33,236 nucleotides of DNA from Pseudanabaena sp. Salubria-1 (GTDB lineage Bacteria; Cyanobacteriota; Cyanobacteriia; Pseudanabaenales; Pseudanabaenaceae), in the NCBI GenBank assembly GCA_023336205.1, contig JALQCR010000060.1, forward strand, positions 1 through 33,236, in the 5' to 3' direction. Positions 1 to 8,650 of the stretch are shown in pieces. Made by a program: the position numbers and the translations under genes. The notes beneath the pieces are model-generated. The model made no database searches. It was not told the DNA's origin and worked only from the letters and a program-made list of their open reading frames with translations. The first letter of the stretch is position 1, and every line of letters starts with the position of its first letter.

Positions 1-76
<76 letters not shown>

Positions 77-126
77 CCACTTTGAGTTTGGGTTTTGATT
101 TGTCCTAGCTGTATATTGCATTGCTA

Positions 127-132
127 TATAAT
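127..132 (+). promoter_or_regulatory. Possible -10 box upstream of hisI
   Basis: A TATAAT hexamer lies 27 bases before the hisI ATG. No -35 hexamer sits at the usual distance: TTGATT at 95-100 is too far away. This is only a weak promoter candidate. Confidence 0.3.
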
Positions 133-159
133 TTATCTGAACAATGTAATAGCTAAAAA

Positions 160-498
160 ATGCCTGACAATTGGATTGAGACGCTTAAATATGATGCTCA
201 AGGATTGATTCCTGCGATCGCGCAAGATCACCAAGATGGCACAATTTTGATGATGGCATGGATGAATCGTCATGCTCTGGAATTAACGGTTTCGACTGGT
301 GAAGTGCATTATTGGAGCCGATCGCGTCAAGAGCTATGGCATAAGGGTGCAACTTCGGGACATATTCAGAAGTTAAAAAAACTATATTACGATTGCGATC
401 GCGATGTTATTTTGGTCAAGATCGAGCAGGTTGGTGACATTGCTTGTCACACTGGCGCGAGAAGTTGTTTTTTTACAGAAGTTCCGATAGAGCTTTGA
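160..498 (+). CDS. hisI: Phosphoribosyl-AMP cyclohydrolase HisI
   Basis: Cytosolic enzyme of histidine biosynthesis that opens the adenine ring of phosphoribosyl-AMP (EC 3.5.4.19). The 112-residue protein is the stand-alone HisI length, with no fused HisE pyrophosphatase domain. The family signatures are visible: MMAWMN at 31-36, the YWSRSRQELWHKG block at 51-63, and YDCDRD at 77-82, which supplies the Mg-binding Asp residues 78, 80 and 82. C79, C96 and C103 are the expected zinc cysteines, the last two lying in ACHTGARSCF. The ATG at 160 gives the usual N-terminus. No other his gene is nearby, as is normal for the scattered his genes of cyanobacteria. A repeat-rich spacer follows. Confidence 0.95.
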   Translation: MPDNWIETLKYDAQGLIPAIAQDHQDGTILMMAWMNRHALELTVSTGEVHYWSRSRQELWHKGATSGHIQKLKKLYYDCDRDVILVKIEQVGDIACHTGARSCFFTEVPIEL

Positions 499-510
499 GA
501 GAATTTCTTT

Positions 511-577
511 AATTACGAATTACGAATTACGAATTAAAATATCTCAATTCGTAATTCGTAATTGATAATTCGTAATT
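511..577. repeat. Short inverted/tandem repeat of ATTACGA units
   Basis: Three tandem copies of an ATTACGA-type unit (511-535) face copies of the complement, AATTCGT (546-577), forming an AT-rich hairpin between hisI and the acyltransferase gene. This type of AATTACGAATT repeat is common in cyanobacterial spacers. It could act as a weak terminator for hisI, but it has no clean U-tract. Confidence 0.7.
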
Positions 578-605
578 AAAAAAATCGTAATTAAATAATT
601 CACCC

Positions 606-2069
606 ATGATTTTTGCCTCGGCATTATTTTTGTTTCTATTTTTACCGCTCACCTTAGTAGGGTATTTTCTGATTAGCTCAAAGCTGCTGTATCTAAGGAA
701 TATTTTTCTATTGATCATGAGCTTGATCTTTTATGCATGGGGAGAGCCAGTTTATGTTTTCCTGATGATTTTTTCTATTTTGCTGAACTATATGGCGGGA
801 GTGCTATTACATCTACATCGTCAAAAACTGCTTACCGTCATTAAAGAACATCAAATACTCTTAATATCAATTATCAGTAATTTAGGATTGTTATTCTATT
901 TTAAATACGCTAATTTTTTCGTCAATAATCTCAACGTAGTTCTGCAAAATCTTTCAATTCCTGCGATCGCATATTCTCAAGTTCCACTGCCCATTGGCAT
1001 ATCCTTTTTTACTTTTCAAGCAATGTCTTACGTGATCGATGTCTATCGGAAAGAAACAGATGTGCAGTTAAATCCCATTAATTGTGGGCTATACGTTAGC
1101 CTATTTCCGCAACTCATTGCAGGCCCAATTGTTCGTTATCATGATGTCGCTAAGCAAATTGTGTCACGGACAGTCACCAGACCACAGTTTTCTGCGGGAA
1201 TTCAGAGATTTATTTTTGGATTAGCCAAAAAGACGATGCTAGCAAATCCATTAGGAGAAGTCGCTGATAAAATCTTTGCTGTACCAGTGCATGAAGTCAC
1301 TACAGGCATGGCTTGGTTGGGAATTGCTTGCTACACATTACAGGTCTATTTTGATTTCTCAGGATATTCCGACATGGCGATCGGATTAGGACGGCTTTTT
1401 GGATTTGAATTTCTAGAGAATTTTAATTATCCATATATTGCCCAATCTATGCGAGACTTTTGGCGAAGATGGCATATTTCCCTGTCCACTTGGTTTCGTG
1501 ACTACCTATATATTCCTATGGGTGGCAATCGTGGCTCTTCACTGCGGACTTATCTCAATTTATGGATCGTATTTCTACTATGTGGGCTATGGCATGGTGC
1601 AAGTTGGAACTTTGTCATTTGGGGAGCCTTACATGGAGCTTATTTAGTGATTGAGAGATTGGGCTGGCACAAATATCTCGATCGCTTATGGATACCATTG
1701 CGACATTTATATACATTATTACTAGTGATGATTGCATGGGTGTTCTTTCGAGCAGAAACCGTGAGTCAAGCAATTCAATATTTAGGAAGTATGATTGGGA
1801 TTACCGATGCCGATGGAGTCAAGCATTTCACCATGCTCTATTTTGATTTGAAGACGCTAATCAATTTAATTATGGGGAGTGTACTAGCAACTCCTATAGC
1901 AAGTTGGGTTGCGAGCCAATTACAAAAGAAAATTATTTCTCCCCAATTTAGTCATCTTCAGCCCGTTCTGTACGGTGGATATTATTCACTTTTAGTTAGC
2001 CTATTTCTGATTTCCGCCGCCAGTTTAGCCGCAGGAACTTATAATCCATTTATCTATTACCGCTTTTAA
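606..2069 (+). CDS. MBOAT-family O-acyltransferase, AlgI-like
   Basis: Polytopic inner-membrane acyltransferase (487 residues) that probably passes acetyl groups across the membrane for O-acetylation of an extracellular polysaccharide. AlgI hallmarks are visible: the N-terminal hydrophobic stretch, the FPQLIAGPIVRY motif at about 167-178, FDFSGYSDMAIG at about 249-260, DFWRRWHISLSTWFRDYLY at 284-302 with H290, and GLWHGASWNFVIWG at 327-340 with the catalytic-type H330. The length matches AlgI/DltB relatives. The next gene is an AlgJ-like partner 20 bases downstream, so the two are almost certainly one operon. There is no alginate polymerase or epimerase nearby, so the substrate is unknown and calling it alginate would be unjustified. 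No clear ribosome-binding site precedes the ATG. Confidence 0.9.
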   Translation: MIFASALFLFLFLPLTLVGYFLISSKLLYLRNIFLLIMSLIFYAWGEPVYVFLMIFSILLNYMAGVLLHLHRQKLLTVIKEHQILLISIISNLGLLFYFKYANFFVNNLNVVLQNLSIPAIAYSQVPLPIGISFFTFQAMSYVIDVYRKETDVQLNPINCGLYVSLFPQLIAGPIVRYHDVAKQIVSRTVTRPQFSAGIQRFIFGLAKKTMLANPLGEVADKIFAVPVHEVTTGMAWLGIACYTLQVYFDFSGYSDMAIGLGRLFGFEFLENFNYPYIAQSMRDFWRRWHISLSTWFRDYLYIPMGGNRGSSLRTYLNLWIVFLLCGLWHGASWNFVIWGALHGAYLVIERLGWHKYLDRLWIPLRHLYTLLLVMIAWVFFRAETVSQAIQYLGSMIGITDADGVKHFTMLYFDLKTLINLIMGSVLATPIASWVASQLQKKIISPQFSHLQPVLYGGYYSLLVSLFLISAASLAAGTYNPFIYYRF

Positions 2070-2089
2070 ATCTCTCACCAGTCTGCTCT

Positions 2090-3226
2090 ATGCACACCGA
2101 AAATCATAAAAACAAAGCATCTCGGATATTTGACAATCTATTGATTGTGACTTTTGTAATCGGGCTGTTTTTACCTTTAGTTTTAACTCATAACCGCAAA
2201 GAGTCTGCGACAGAAAAGCGTAAACTTGCTGAGTTTCCTGAACTGAAATGGGAGCATCAAACTATGCTCAAATTCCCATCACAGTTTGAATCGTTCTTTA
2301 ATGATCATTTCGGATTACGCGATCAGTTAACTCAGGTTTATTCTTTATACAGCATCATCTTAAAGAGTTCCTCAAATCCTAAAGTGCTGTTTGGGTTAGA
2401 TGATTGGTTGTTTTATGTCAATCCTGCGGAAGGTAATAGTCTTGAGGATTATCGAAGAAATGATCCCTTGACTCCAGAAGAACTCAGAAGCTGGAAAATC
2501 GGATTAGAAGCAAAGCATAAGTGGCTGAAGCAACAGGCAATTCCCTATCTTTTTGTAGTTGTGCCTGACAAATATTCTATTTATCCAGAATATATGCCTG
2601 AGCATATTCGTCAAGTTGGTAAACAAACCCGCCTCGATCAACTGGTAGAATACATGAAAGATTCGGAAGTAACGGTTTTAGATTTAAGACCTACTTTGCT
2701 CACAGCCAAGCAACAAGGACAATTATTCTATAAAACTGATACTCATTGGAATGATTTTGGCGCAGCGATCGCCCACCATGAAATCATCCGCACCATCCAG
2801 AAAGTTTATCCAAATCTGACTCCAAATCTTAATCCAACTGAGTACTCTTGGCAGGATTTTGAATTGCGAGAATACAAGTCTGGAGATATTGCGAATATGT
2901 TGAATATTTCCTACTTCCTCAAAGAGATGGTTCCTGAACTACGTAAACCATTACCCAGATGCGAAAAACAAATTGTAGAGAAGCACCCTGAAGATCAGAT
3001 GAAGGCGACCTTTTTTACAGATTGTCGTATTGATGCACCAAAGGCGTTGATTTTTAGAGATTCATTTTTTATTGCCTTACAGCCCTATATTTCTCAATAT
3101 TTTGCTAAGACTGTTTATGTTTGGGAATGGCCAGATATTAAATTACTAGAGAAATATCTGCAATACAATCATCCTGACATCGTGATCGAAGCCCGAGTAG
3201 AAAGGCATTTAAAATTCATCAAATAA
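2090..3226 (+). CDS. AlgJ/AlgX-like SGNH-type O-acetyltransferase partner
   Basis: 378-residue protein with one N-terminal membrane anchor (about 16-34) and a large extracytoplasmic domain. It resembles AlgJ/AlgX (DHHW family) proteins, which transfer acetyl groups delivered by the MBOAT partner onto polysaccharide. The Asp-His pair is in the YKTDTHWND motif (D217, H219) and the candidate nucleophile is S325 in FRDSF. FGLDDWLFY at 101-109 is another family landmark. It starts 20 bases after the MBOAT gene and lies on the same strand, which supports a two-gene acetylation module. The polysaccharide modified cannot be read from this window. It ends at a small hairpin facing the convergent phosphatase gene. 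Confidence 0.88.
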   Translation: MHTENHKNKASRIFDNLLIVTFVIGLFLPLVLTHNRKESATEKRKLAEFPELKWEHQTMLKFPSQFESFFNDHFGLRDQLTQVYSLYSIILKSSSNPKVLFGLDDWLFYVNPAEGNSLEDYRRNDPLTPEELRSWKIGLEAKHKWLKQQAIPYLFVVVPDKYSIYPEYMPEHIRQVGKQTRLDQLVEYMKDSEVTVLDLRPTLLTAKQQGQLFYKTDTHWNDFGAAIAHHEIIRTIQKVYPNLTPNLNPTEYSWQDFELREYKSGDIANMLNISYFLKEMVPELRKPLPRCEKQIVEKHPEDQMKATFFTDCRIDAPKALIFRDSFFIALQPYISQYFAKTVYVWEWPDIKLLEKYLQYNHPDIVIEARVERHLKFIK

Positions 3227-3230
3227 AGTA

Positions 3231-3253
3231 ATGGCGCTTCACGCCATCATTTT
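3231..3253. terminator. Hairpin terminator between convergent genes
   Basis: ATGGCG (3231-3236) pairs with CGCCAT (3242-3247), followed by a T-rich stretch. It lies in the 44-base gap between the AlgJ-like gene and the convergent phosphatase gene, where a shared terminator is expected. The stem is short. Confidence 0.55.
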
Positions 3254-3270
3254 ATCTGATGAATCGCAAT

Positions 3271-4434
3271 CTATCCAAGCTCACACAATACTAGAACCGC
3301 AGTGAGATTATCATGACCATTGACGTTATTTCCTAACTCAATGAGTCTGTCTAACCCAGTTTGCAGATCGACTTCCTTATTTAAAATTGGTAATAAATGC
3401 GATTGCCAATTATCGTCGATCGCGTCGTTGTCACACAAACCATCAGAACACAGCAGAAACAAGGTTGGCTCGGTTAGATTAAAAAACTCAATTGAAGGCT
3501 CAAGGCGATCGCTAGGATTCGGTCCAAGCGCTTGGGTAAGTTGATGAGCATCTGGTCTAGACTGCGCTACTTCAGGCTCGACACCAAGATCTAGTAATTG
3601 ATTGAGAACCTCATGATCGCGTGTGATTTGTGTTAATTTTGGCTCTGGTATTGATTCTAGGTTAGGGCTATTAGTAACTTTATAGATACGGCTGTCGCCA
3701 ACATGAGCAATTACAACATCTAGATCATGAATTCCTAAAACAACCAGAGTTGTTCCCATTCTGCCTAGAGACTTCCGTTTTTCATTTTCATTCTTGATGA
3801 AAATTGCTTGGTTAGCATTGCAGATAATCTCATTAAGCTTCTTCTCCCCAGGTAAAGTGTCGATCCAAAATGGACGAAACTGATCGGTAATAGAATTAAC
3901 CGCGATCGCACTCGCAACTTCGCCACCATCATGCCCACCCATACCATCGCACAACACAAACAAACCGCGATAACTGCGATCGCTAATTTGGCTTTTGCCA
4001 TTAATGCTACGAGTTTGAAAAACCGCAACAAAATCATCCTCATTGCGATCGCGTTGTATTCCCACATCGGTCTTGCCAGCATAGGTTATATCCTGTAACT
4101 GCACTGTGGAAGATACAATCATCGATGTTTCTGAATCAACATCTGCAAAGTCTTCTAAATCGAACTCCAGTGGCAATTCCTCCAGATCTTCTGAGCCATC
4201 CCATGATTTTTCTATGTCGCTCACCAATTGAGAAGATGCCAAATCATGTACCTGAATTTTGATTGTGTCTAATACAGACTCTAAATTCAATGGTCTTGTT
4301 GGCAATGAAGAAGGTTGTAGAGCCTCTTCTCCAAGAATATTTAAGACGATATCTATAGCAATTTTAGCGCCGCAAAATTGACAAAATTGGTAGCTATCAG
4401 GATTTGCAGCTTTACAACTAGGACAGATGCTCAT
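3271..4434 (-). CDS. PP2C-family Ser/Thr phosphatase with N-terminal zinc ribbon
   Basis: 387-residue soluble protein phosphatase. Residues 1-25 form a zinc ribbon (C4, C7, C18, C21), followed by an acidic linker of about 90 residues. From about 118 to the end is a complete PPM/PP2C domain. Metal-site motifs are intact: RNEDD at 130-134, DGMGGH at 163-168, GDSR at 246-249, SDGL at 330-333 and GHDN at 373-376. It should remove phosphate from Ser/Thr residues using Mn or Mg, opposing Hanks-type kinases. No kinase is encoded nearby, so its target is unknown. It is transcribed divergently from fbp across a 75-base gap, which may simply be chance. The zinc ribbon may serve for binding a partner. 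Confidence 0.9.
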   Translation of the reverse strand: MSICPSCKAANPDSYQFCQFCGAKIAIDIVLNILGEEALQPSSLPTRPLNLESVLDTIKIQVHDLASSQLVSDIEKSWDGSEDLEELPLEFDLEDFADVDSETSMIVSSTVQLQDITYAGKTDVGIQRDRNEDDFVAVFQTRSINGKSQISDRSYRGLFVLCDGMGGHDGGEVASAIAVNSITDQFRPFWIDTLPGEKKLNEIICNANQAIFIKNENEKRKSLGRMGTTLVVLGIHDLDVVIAHVGDSRIYKVTNSPNLESIPEPKLTQITRDHEVLNQLLDLGVEPEVAQSRPDAHQLTQALGPNPSDRLEPSIEFFNLTEPTLFLLCSDGLCDNDAIDDNWQSHLLPILNKEVDLQTGLDRLIELGNNVNGHDNLTAVLVLCELG

Positions 4435-4509
4435 AATTATTATTGCGTTGGCACAATGCTATAAATTTTGGCTAATAATAGAGAAGAAGACTTTAAGGTA
4501 ATCGCACCC

Positions 4510-5538
4510 ATGACTGATTCTACCAGACTCAATCCCGCTGAAGAGATCGCCCTTGGACGAGACTTTATGACACTTTCTCAGCATGTTCTTTCAACGTTTG
4601 GGACATTTTCGGCTGAGTCATACGATCTGAGTGCATTAATGGGACGGATTGGTTTAGCAGGCAAAACGATCGCTCGCCATCTTAGCCGCGCAGGTTTAGT
4701 AGAAAATGTACTTGGGGTCACAGGCGAAGTAAATGTCCAAGGCGAAGCGGTCAAAAACATGGATCACTATGCCAATCGTGTTTTTCTTCGAGCCTTTGAG
4801 CAGAGTGGCTTAGTTTGTCGGCTTGCCTCCGAAGAAATGGAGTTACCCTACTACATTCCTGAGAATTGCCCCATCGGTCGCTATACCTTGCTTTATGATC
4901 CTATTGATGGCTCTAGCAATATTGACGTAAATTTAGCGATCGGTTCGATCTTCTCAATCCGTCAACAAGAAGGGAATGACGAGTCAGGAGAAGCTCTAGA
5001 CCTATTGCAGTCAGGACGTAAACAAATCGGTGCTGGTTATATTCTCTACGGCACAAGCACAATGCTGGTTTATTCTCTAGGCAATGGAGTTCATGCCTTT
5101 ACTCTCGATCCTAGTATTGGCGAATTCATTCTTTTTCAAGAGAACATCCATATTCCTGCGAAAGGTTCTATCTATAGTGTGAATGAAGGCAATTTCTGGC
5201 AATGGGAAGAGCCAATGCGCGAATATGTAAGACATATGCATCGACAAGAAGGGAATACAGCACGTTATTCAGGAGCTTTAGTAGCTGACATTCATCGTAT
5301 TCTCTTTCAAGGTGGTGTATTTCTCTATCCAGGCACAGTTGGTCATGCTGATGGGAAATTGCGATTACTTTACGAGTCTGCTCCTTTAGCCTTTCTAATT
5401 GAACAAGCAGGGGGTCGCGCAACTACTGGTACTCAAGAGATTCTCGATGTCGTTCCCAAAAAGCTGCATAGTCGCACACCATTAATTATTGGTAGTTCTG
5501 AAAATGTAAAAGTAGTTGAGTCTTTTCTACACGCATAA
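4510..5538 (+). CDS. fbp: Fructose-1,6-bisphosphatase class I
   Basis: Hydrolyses fructose-1,6-bisphosphate to fructose-6-phosphate in the Calvin cycle and gluconeogenesis (EC 3.1.3.11), in the cytosol. The protein is highly similar throughout to cyanobacterial class I enzymes. The substrate/metal motif DPIDGSSNID lies at about 130-139, with the upstream ASEEMELPYY block supplying acidic metal ligands and the SGALVADIHRI and YPGT segments following. Starting at the ATG at 4510 gives 342 residues, close to the family size. An in-frame TTG at 4468 would add 14 residues but neither site has a convincing ribosome-binding site, so the start is uncertain. A strong bidirectional terminator follows immediately. 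This is the class I enzyme, not the bifunctional GlpX type. Confidence 0.95.
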   Translation: MTDSTRLNPAEEIALGRDFMTLSQHVLSTFGTFSAESYDLSALMGRIGLAGKTIARHLSRAGLVENVLGVTGEVNVQGEAVKNMDHYANRVFLRAFEQSGLVCRLASEEMELPYYIPENCPIGRYTLLYDPIDGSSNIDVNLAIGSIFSIRQQEGNDESGEALDLLQSGRKQIGAGYILYGTSTMLVYSLGNGVHAFTLDPSIGEFILFQENIHIPAKGSIYSVNEGNFWQWEEPMREYVRHMHRQEGNTARYSGALVADIHRILFQGGVFLYPGTVGHADGKLRLLYESAPLAFLIEQAGGRATTGTQEILDVVPKKLHSRTPLIIGSSENVKVVESFLHA

Positions 5539-5539
5539 T

Positions 5540-5580
5540 AAAGATGAGAGGCGGCGCAAAGCGCTGCCTCTCATCTTTTT
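5540..5580. terminator. Bidirectional terminator, fbp / MFS gene
   Basis: An 18-bp stem (5540-5557 with 5561-5578, one G-U pair) with an AAA loop and A/T tails on both sides. It ends on the stop codon of the convergent transporter gene, so it can terminate both transcripts. Its tip reads GCAAAGC (5556-5562), like many other palindromes in this window. Confidence 0.9.
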
Positions 5581-6841
5581 ATGCGGAAATTCCAGCTGAC
5601 TTGATCGCATAGCGATCGCTTGACTTCCCGATCGCAAATCTAAACGACTCACGTACAGATTTGTTGGACTGCGTAGCAAAAATAACCAGCCCGACAATGC
5701 AAAGCCCTGTAGCGATCGCGAAGATATTTGTGATGCCCACAAAGCTAATCATCTTGCCCATAATTGGTCCAGCAATAGCAATCCCCACATCAAAGCCGAT
5801 CCAAGTCATCCCAAATACATAGCCTCGTTCTTGTGGAATCGTGCGATCGGCAAGCAACGCCACAATTGCAGGAATTACAATTCCAGAACCAATTCCTTCC
5901 GCAACTCCCGACAACAAGAACTCATAGTCATGACTGGCAAAATAGATAATTGCCATCGATAATCCGTAAAAGAATATCCCAATTGAAATGAATATACCTC
6001 GCCCCCACTCATCACTGAGTCTTCCAACAGGGAAGCGAATGATAAATCCAGACAAAGCAGCTGCCATATAGAATAAACCTGCATTCAGAGCAATATGCTT
6101 CTGTTGCATCAAAATTGGCATAAAAGCACTTAGTGTCCCAAAGGATAAGCCAACCAGCAACAAAACTGTAGAAGGAATTCTGACTCTAGGATTAAGGAAC
6201 GTCTGCCAAAACTTTGGCTTTACTATAGTGGCTGAGGCGATTTTGCGATCGCGTTCACCATCTTCGTCTTCAATTTGACTTGTTAGCAACAATCCCGCAA
6301 AGGCAAGCAATGAAGCCGTAACAAATAGAGGTTGATATCCCCAAGTCTCTTGCATCAAGCCACCGATCGCAGGGCCAAAAGCTAAACCCAAAGGATTTAC
6401 CAAGCTCATATAGCCAATTATTTCCCCACGTTGCTCAATTGGAGCAAGATCTGAGATCAGTGCACTATAGCTCACCGCAAACGCCGCGATACTAATTCCA
6501 TGAATGGCGCGAAATAATATTAATAAAGGAATAGATGGTAATAAGGCATAGCATAAAGGAACTATAGCCGCTACGATCAAGCCAATTCTCATTGTGTAGC
6601 GTCTGCCTTTGCGATCGGAAAGCTTGCCAAGATAGGAACGGCATACGAGCAAGCCAATCGCAAAAGATCCCATGATGATCCCGATTTGATCAAAAGACTG
6701 TGTCAAGCTGCGGATATAGAGAGGTAAGGTTGGCAACTGTGATGCCATGCTCGACCAGAAAAATAGCCCAGCCCAAAAAATCGCAGTCAGATTTTTGCGT
6801 AGGTGCGTATCAAGGTTTGAGAAGGTAGTTAAGGACTGCAT
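5579..6841 (-). CDS. MFS-family exporter
   Basis: Twelve-helix inner-membrane carrier of the major facilitator superfamily, probably a proton-driven drug or metabolite exporter. The loop 2-3 signature is clear (GKLSDRKGRR), and a second related copy (GRLSDEWGRG) sits at the equivalent place in the C-terminal half, as expected for the duplicated fold. The ATG at 6841 gives 420 residues beginning MQSLTTFSN. An in-frame ATG at 6892 would add a hydrophobic 17-residue extension that is atypical for the family, so I prefer the shorter form. The substrate cannot be predicted. Its stop codon lies inside the terminator shared with fbp. It is separated from the upstream helicase gene by two strong hairpins, so it has its own transcript. 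Confidence 0.85.
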   Translation of the reverse strand: MQSLTTFSNLDTHLRKNLTAIFWAGLFFWSSMASQLPTLPLYIRSLTQSFDQIGIIMGSFAIGLLVCRSYLGKLSDRKGRRYTMRIGLIVAAIVPLCYALLPSIPLLILFRAIHGISIAAFAVSYSALISDLAPIEQRGEIIGYMSLVNPLGLAFGPAIGGLMQETWGYQPLFVTASLLAFAGLLLTSQIEDEDGERDRKIASATIVKPKFWQTFLNPRVRIPSTVLLLVGLSFGTLSAFMPILMQQKHIALNAGLFYMAAALSGFIIRFPVGRLSDEWGRGIFISIGIFFYGLSMAIIYFASHDYEFLLSGVAEGIGSGIVIPAIVALLADRTIPQERGYVFGMTWIGFDVGIAIAGPIMGKMISFVGITNIFAIATGLCIVGLVIFATQSNKSVRESFRFAIGKSSDRYAIKSAGISA

Positions 6842-7019
6842 GACTCCAATATGACCAATAAATGACCAAAGAATGAGCAATAAACCATACAACCCAAGCC
6901 TTCTGAGATAATTCTTTATTCAAGAACTTTCTGCAAATGGCTTGGGCTGCGATTACTTATTTAAGATTGTCTCTTAAGTTACAGATTAAATATATCAAGC
7001 GATTGGGTGAATCCCTCCC

Positions 7020-7066
7020 AGCTATTTAGAAAAAATATTACGAAGTAAAATTTTTTCTAAATAGCT
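7020..7066. repeat. Long AT-rich palindrome
   Basis: A perfect 17-bp inverted repeat (7020-7036 with 7050-7066). Its 13-base loop contains a further TTAC-GAA-GTAA hairpin. It lies between the helicase and MFS genes and may be a second terminator for the helicase transcript, or may affect the MFS leader. Confidence 0.8.
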
Positions 7067-7070
7067 ATCT

Positions 7071-7103
7071 CATTTAAAGTGTTGCTCTGCAACACTTTAA
7101 ATG
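7071..7103. terminator. Palindrome/terminator after the helicase gene
   Basis: A perfect 15-bp stem (7071-7085 with 7089-7103) with a TCT triloop, just beyond the helicase stop codon. The tip reads GCTCTGC. Its position fits a terminator for the minus-strand helicase transcript, though it lacks a strong U-tract. Confidence 0.65.
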
Positions 7104-7114
7104 GAATTGACAAA

Positions 7115-8650
7115 TTAATACTTAACAGGAGCAGGAATAGGAGCGCGATCGCGTCCAGAAGAAGAACGGCGCGAATCATATCCACCACCATCACGACCAC
7201 CGCCATCACGACCAGAGCGAGAACCATTTCCACCTTGACCACGCTTAATTGGTCTACCACTGTAGGAACCACCGCCGCCATCGCGATCGCGACCACGACC
7301 ACCCTCAGGATTATGAGGTTGCTTAGCCAACACTTGTAATGCAGCTTGTTCAGCTTTATCAGATTGCAGTTGGGTATAGGCAAGTTGCAATGCCGCAGCT
7401 GCGATCGCTTGAGGATCATAATCCTCAACCAATTGAGATACCAAAGGCAAGAAAGAAGCCAAACGCTCACCTGTCAATGCTTCCAAGATTTGTTCTGTAA
7501 AGCGACCAATGCGTCGTTCTTGGATCTGAGCTACATTAGGCAAGGGCTGAGGAGGAAGAGGCATACCAACTTGCTGCTCTAATTGACGCAACTTGTAGCG
7601 CTCTTTGCCAGAAATCAAGGTGATTGCAATACCTTTCTTGCCAGCACGACCAGTTCTACCGATACGGTGAACATAACGCTCAGGATCATCAGGAATATCT
7701 AGGTTAAACACATGGGTCAAACCATCAATATCTAAACCACGGGCAGCAATGTCTGTTGCAACAACCCAACGAACTTGTTGATTGCGGAAGCGGCGTAGAA
7801 GAGCTTCACGTTGAGACTGAGAAAGGTTCCCATGATACTCATCGACACTATGTCCAGAAGATTGTAGAACTTCAGTCAGACGACTTGCTGAATCCTTGGT
7901 ACGCACAAATATAAGCGCTGATGCTGGCGCTTCATATTCCAGAATAGGCAACAGAGCCTCTTCTTTAGTGAGGTGATATGGAACTAGATAAATCTGTTGG
8001 TCAATGCGAGTAGGAGTCGAGTCTTGACTCTCAACCTTGACAGTAACAGGTGATTTCAAGAAATTCTTGACCAAGCGCTTAACTGCAGGTGGCATGGTAG
8101 CTGAGAAGAAAGTACTCTGCTTAGTAGAAGGAGTTGTTACCAAAATCCTCTCTACATCTTGAATGAAGCCCATATTCAGCATTTCATCAGCTTCATCAAG
8201 AACAAACCAAGAAAGATTTTCTAGTTTAAGTTTGCCACGCTCCATTAAATCGATCACTCGACCAGGAGTACCGACAACCACATGAACGCCACGCTCCAAT
8301 TGAATCATTTGGCGACTGATGTCAGATCCACCATATACAGTCAGGATTTTTGCGCCTGGTTTGGTGTTAAAACTACGAATCGCCTGACCAACTTGAATAG
8401 CCAATTCGCGAGTTGGAGTCAAAATTAGCGCTTGGAGTGAATCACTATTAAGATCTAAACGCTCCAAAATTGGCAGCGCGAAAGCTGCCGTTTTACCAGT
8501 ACCAGTCTGCGCTTGACCTAGTACGTCTGCTCCTGCGAGCAGTTGGGGGATTGCCTGCTCTTGAATAGCAGTGGGCTCTGTAAAGCCAATGGATTCGAGC
8601 TTAGCAACTCGTGCTTCAGAAATACCGAGAGAAAGAAAAGATGAGGGCAT
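7115..8650 (-). CDS. crhR: DEAD-box RNA helicase, CrhR/DeaD type
   Basis: ATP-dependent RNA helicase that remodels RNA secondary structure. It closely resembles Synechocystis CrhR, a redox- and cold-responsive helicase. Numbered from the ATG at 8650 (511 residues), motifs are: Q motif around GFTEPTAIQ (22-30), AQTGTGKT (47-54), PTRELA (79-84), GTPGR (127-131), DEAD (152-155), SAT (183-185), ARGLD (303-307) and HRIGRTGR (328-335). The C-terminal ALTGERLASFLPL region and the terminal RGG/GGR-rich tail are typical of the CrhR branch and bind RNA. AGGA six bases before the ATG supports this start over an in-frame upstream ATG at 8725. The 343-base upstream spacer leaves room for a long leader, as seen in cold-regulated helicases, but that is inference. 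Confidence 0.93.
   Translation of the reverse strand: MPSSFLSLGISEARVAKLESIGFTEPTAIQEQAIPQLLAGADVLGQAQTGTGKTAAFALPILERLDLNSDSLQALILTPTRELAIQVGQAIRSFNTKPGAKILTVYGGSDISRQMIQLERGVHVVVGTPGRVIDLMERGKLKLENLSWFVLDEADEMLNMGFIQDVERILVTTPSTKQSTFFSATMPPAVKRLVKNFLKSPVTVKVESQDSTPTRIDQQIYLVPYHLTKEEALLPILEYEAPASALIFVRTKDSASRLTEVLQSSGHSVDEYHGNLSQSQREALLRRFRNQQVRWVVATDIAARGLDIDGLTHVFNLDIPDDPERYVHRIGRTGRAGKKGIAITLISGKERYKLRQLEQQVGMPLPPQPLPNVAQIQERRIGRFTEQILEALTGERLASFLPLVSQLVEDYDPQAIAAAALQLAYTQLQSDKAEQAALQVLAKQPHNPEGGRGRDRDGGGGSYSGRPIKRGQGGNGSRSGRDGGGRDGGGYDSRRSSSGRDRAPIPAPVKY

Noticed and set aside
7057..7470. ORF overlapping the end of the helicase gene in another frame
   Set aside because: It is a shadow of the repetitive RGG-coding DNA and has no family pattern.
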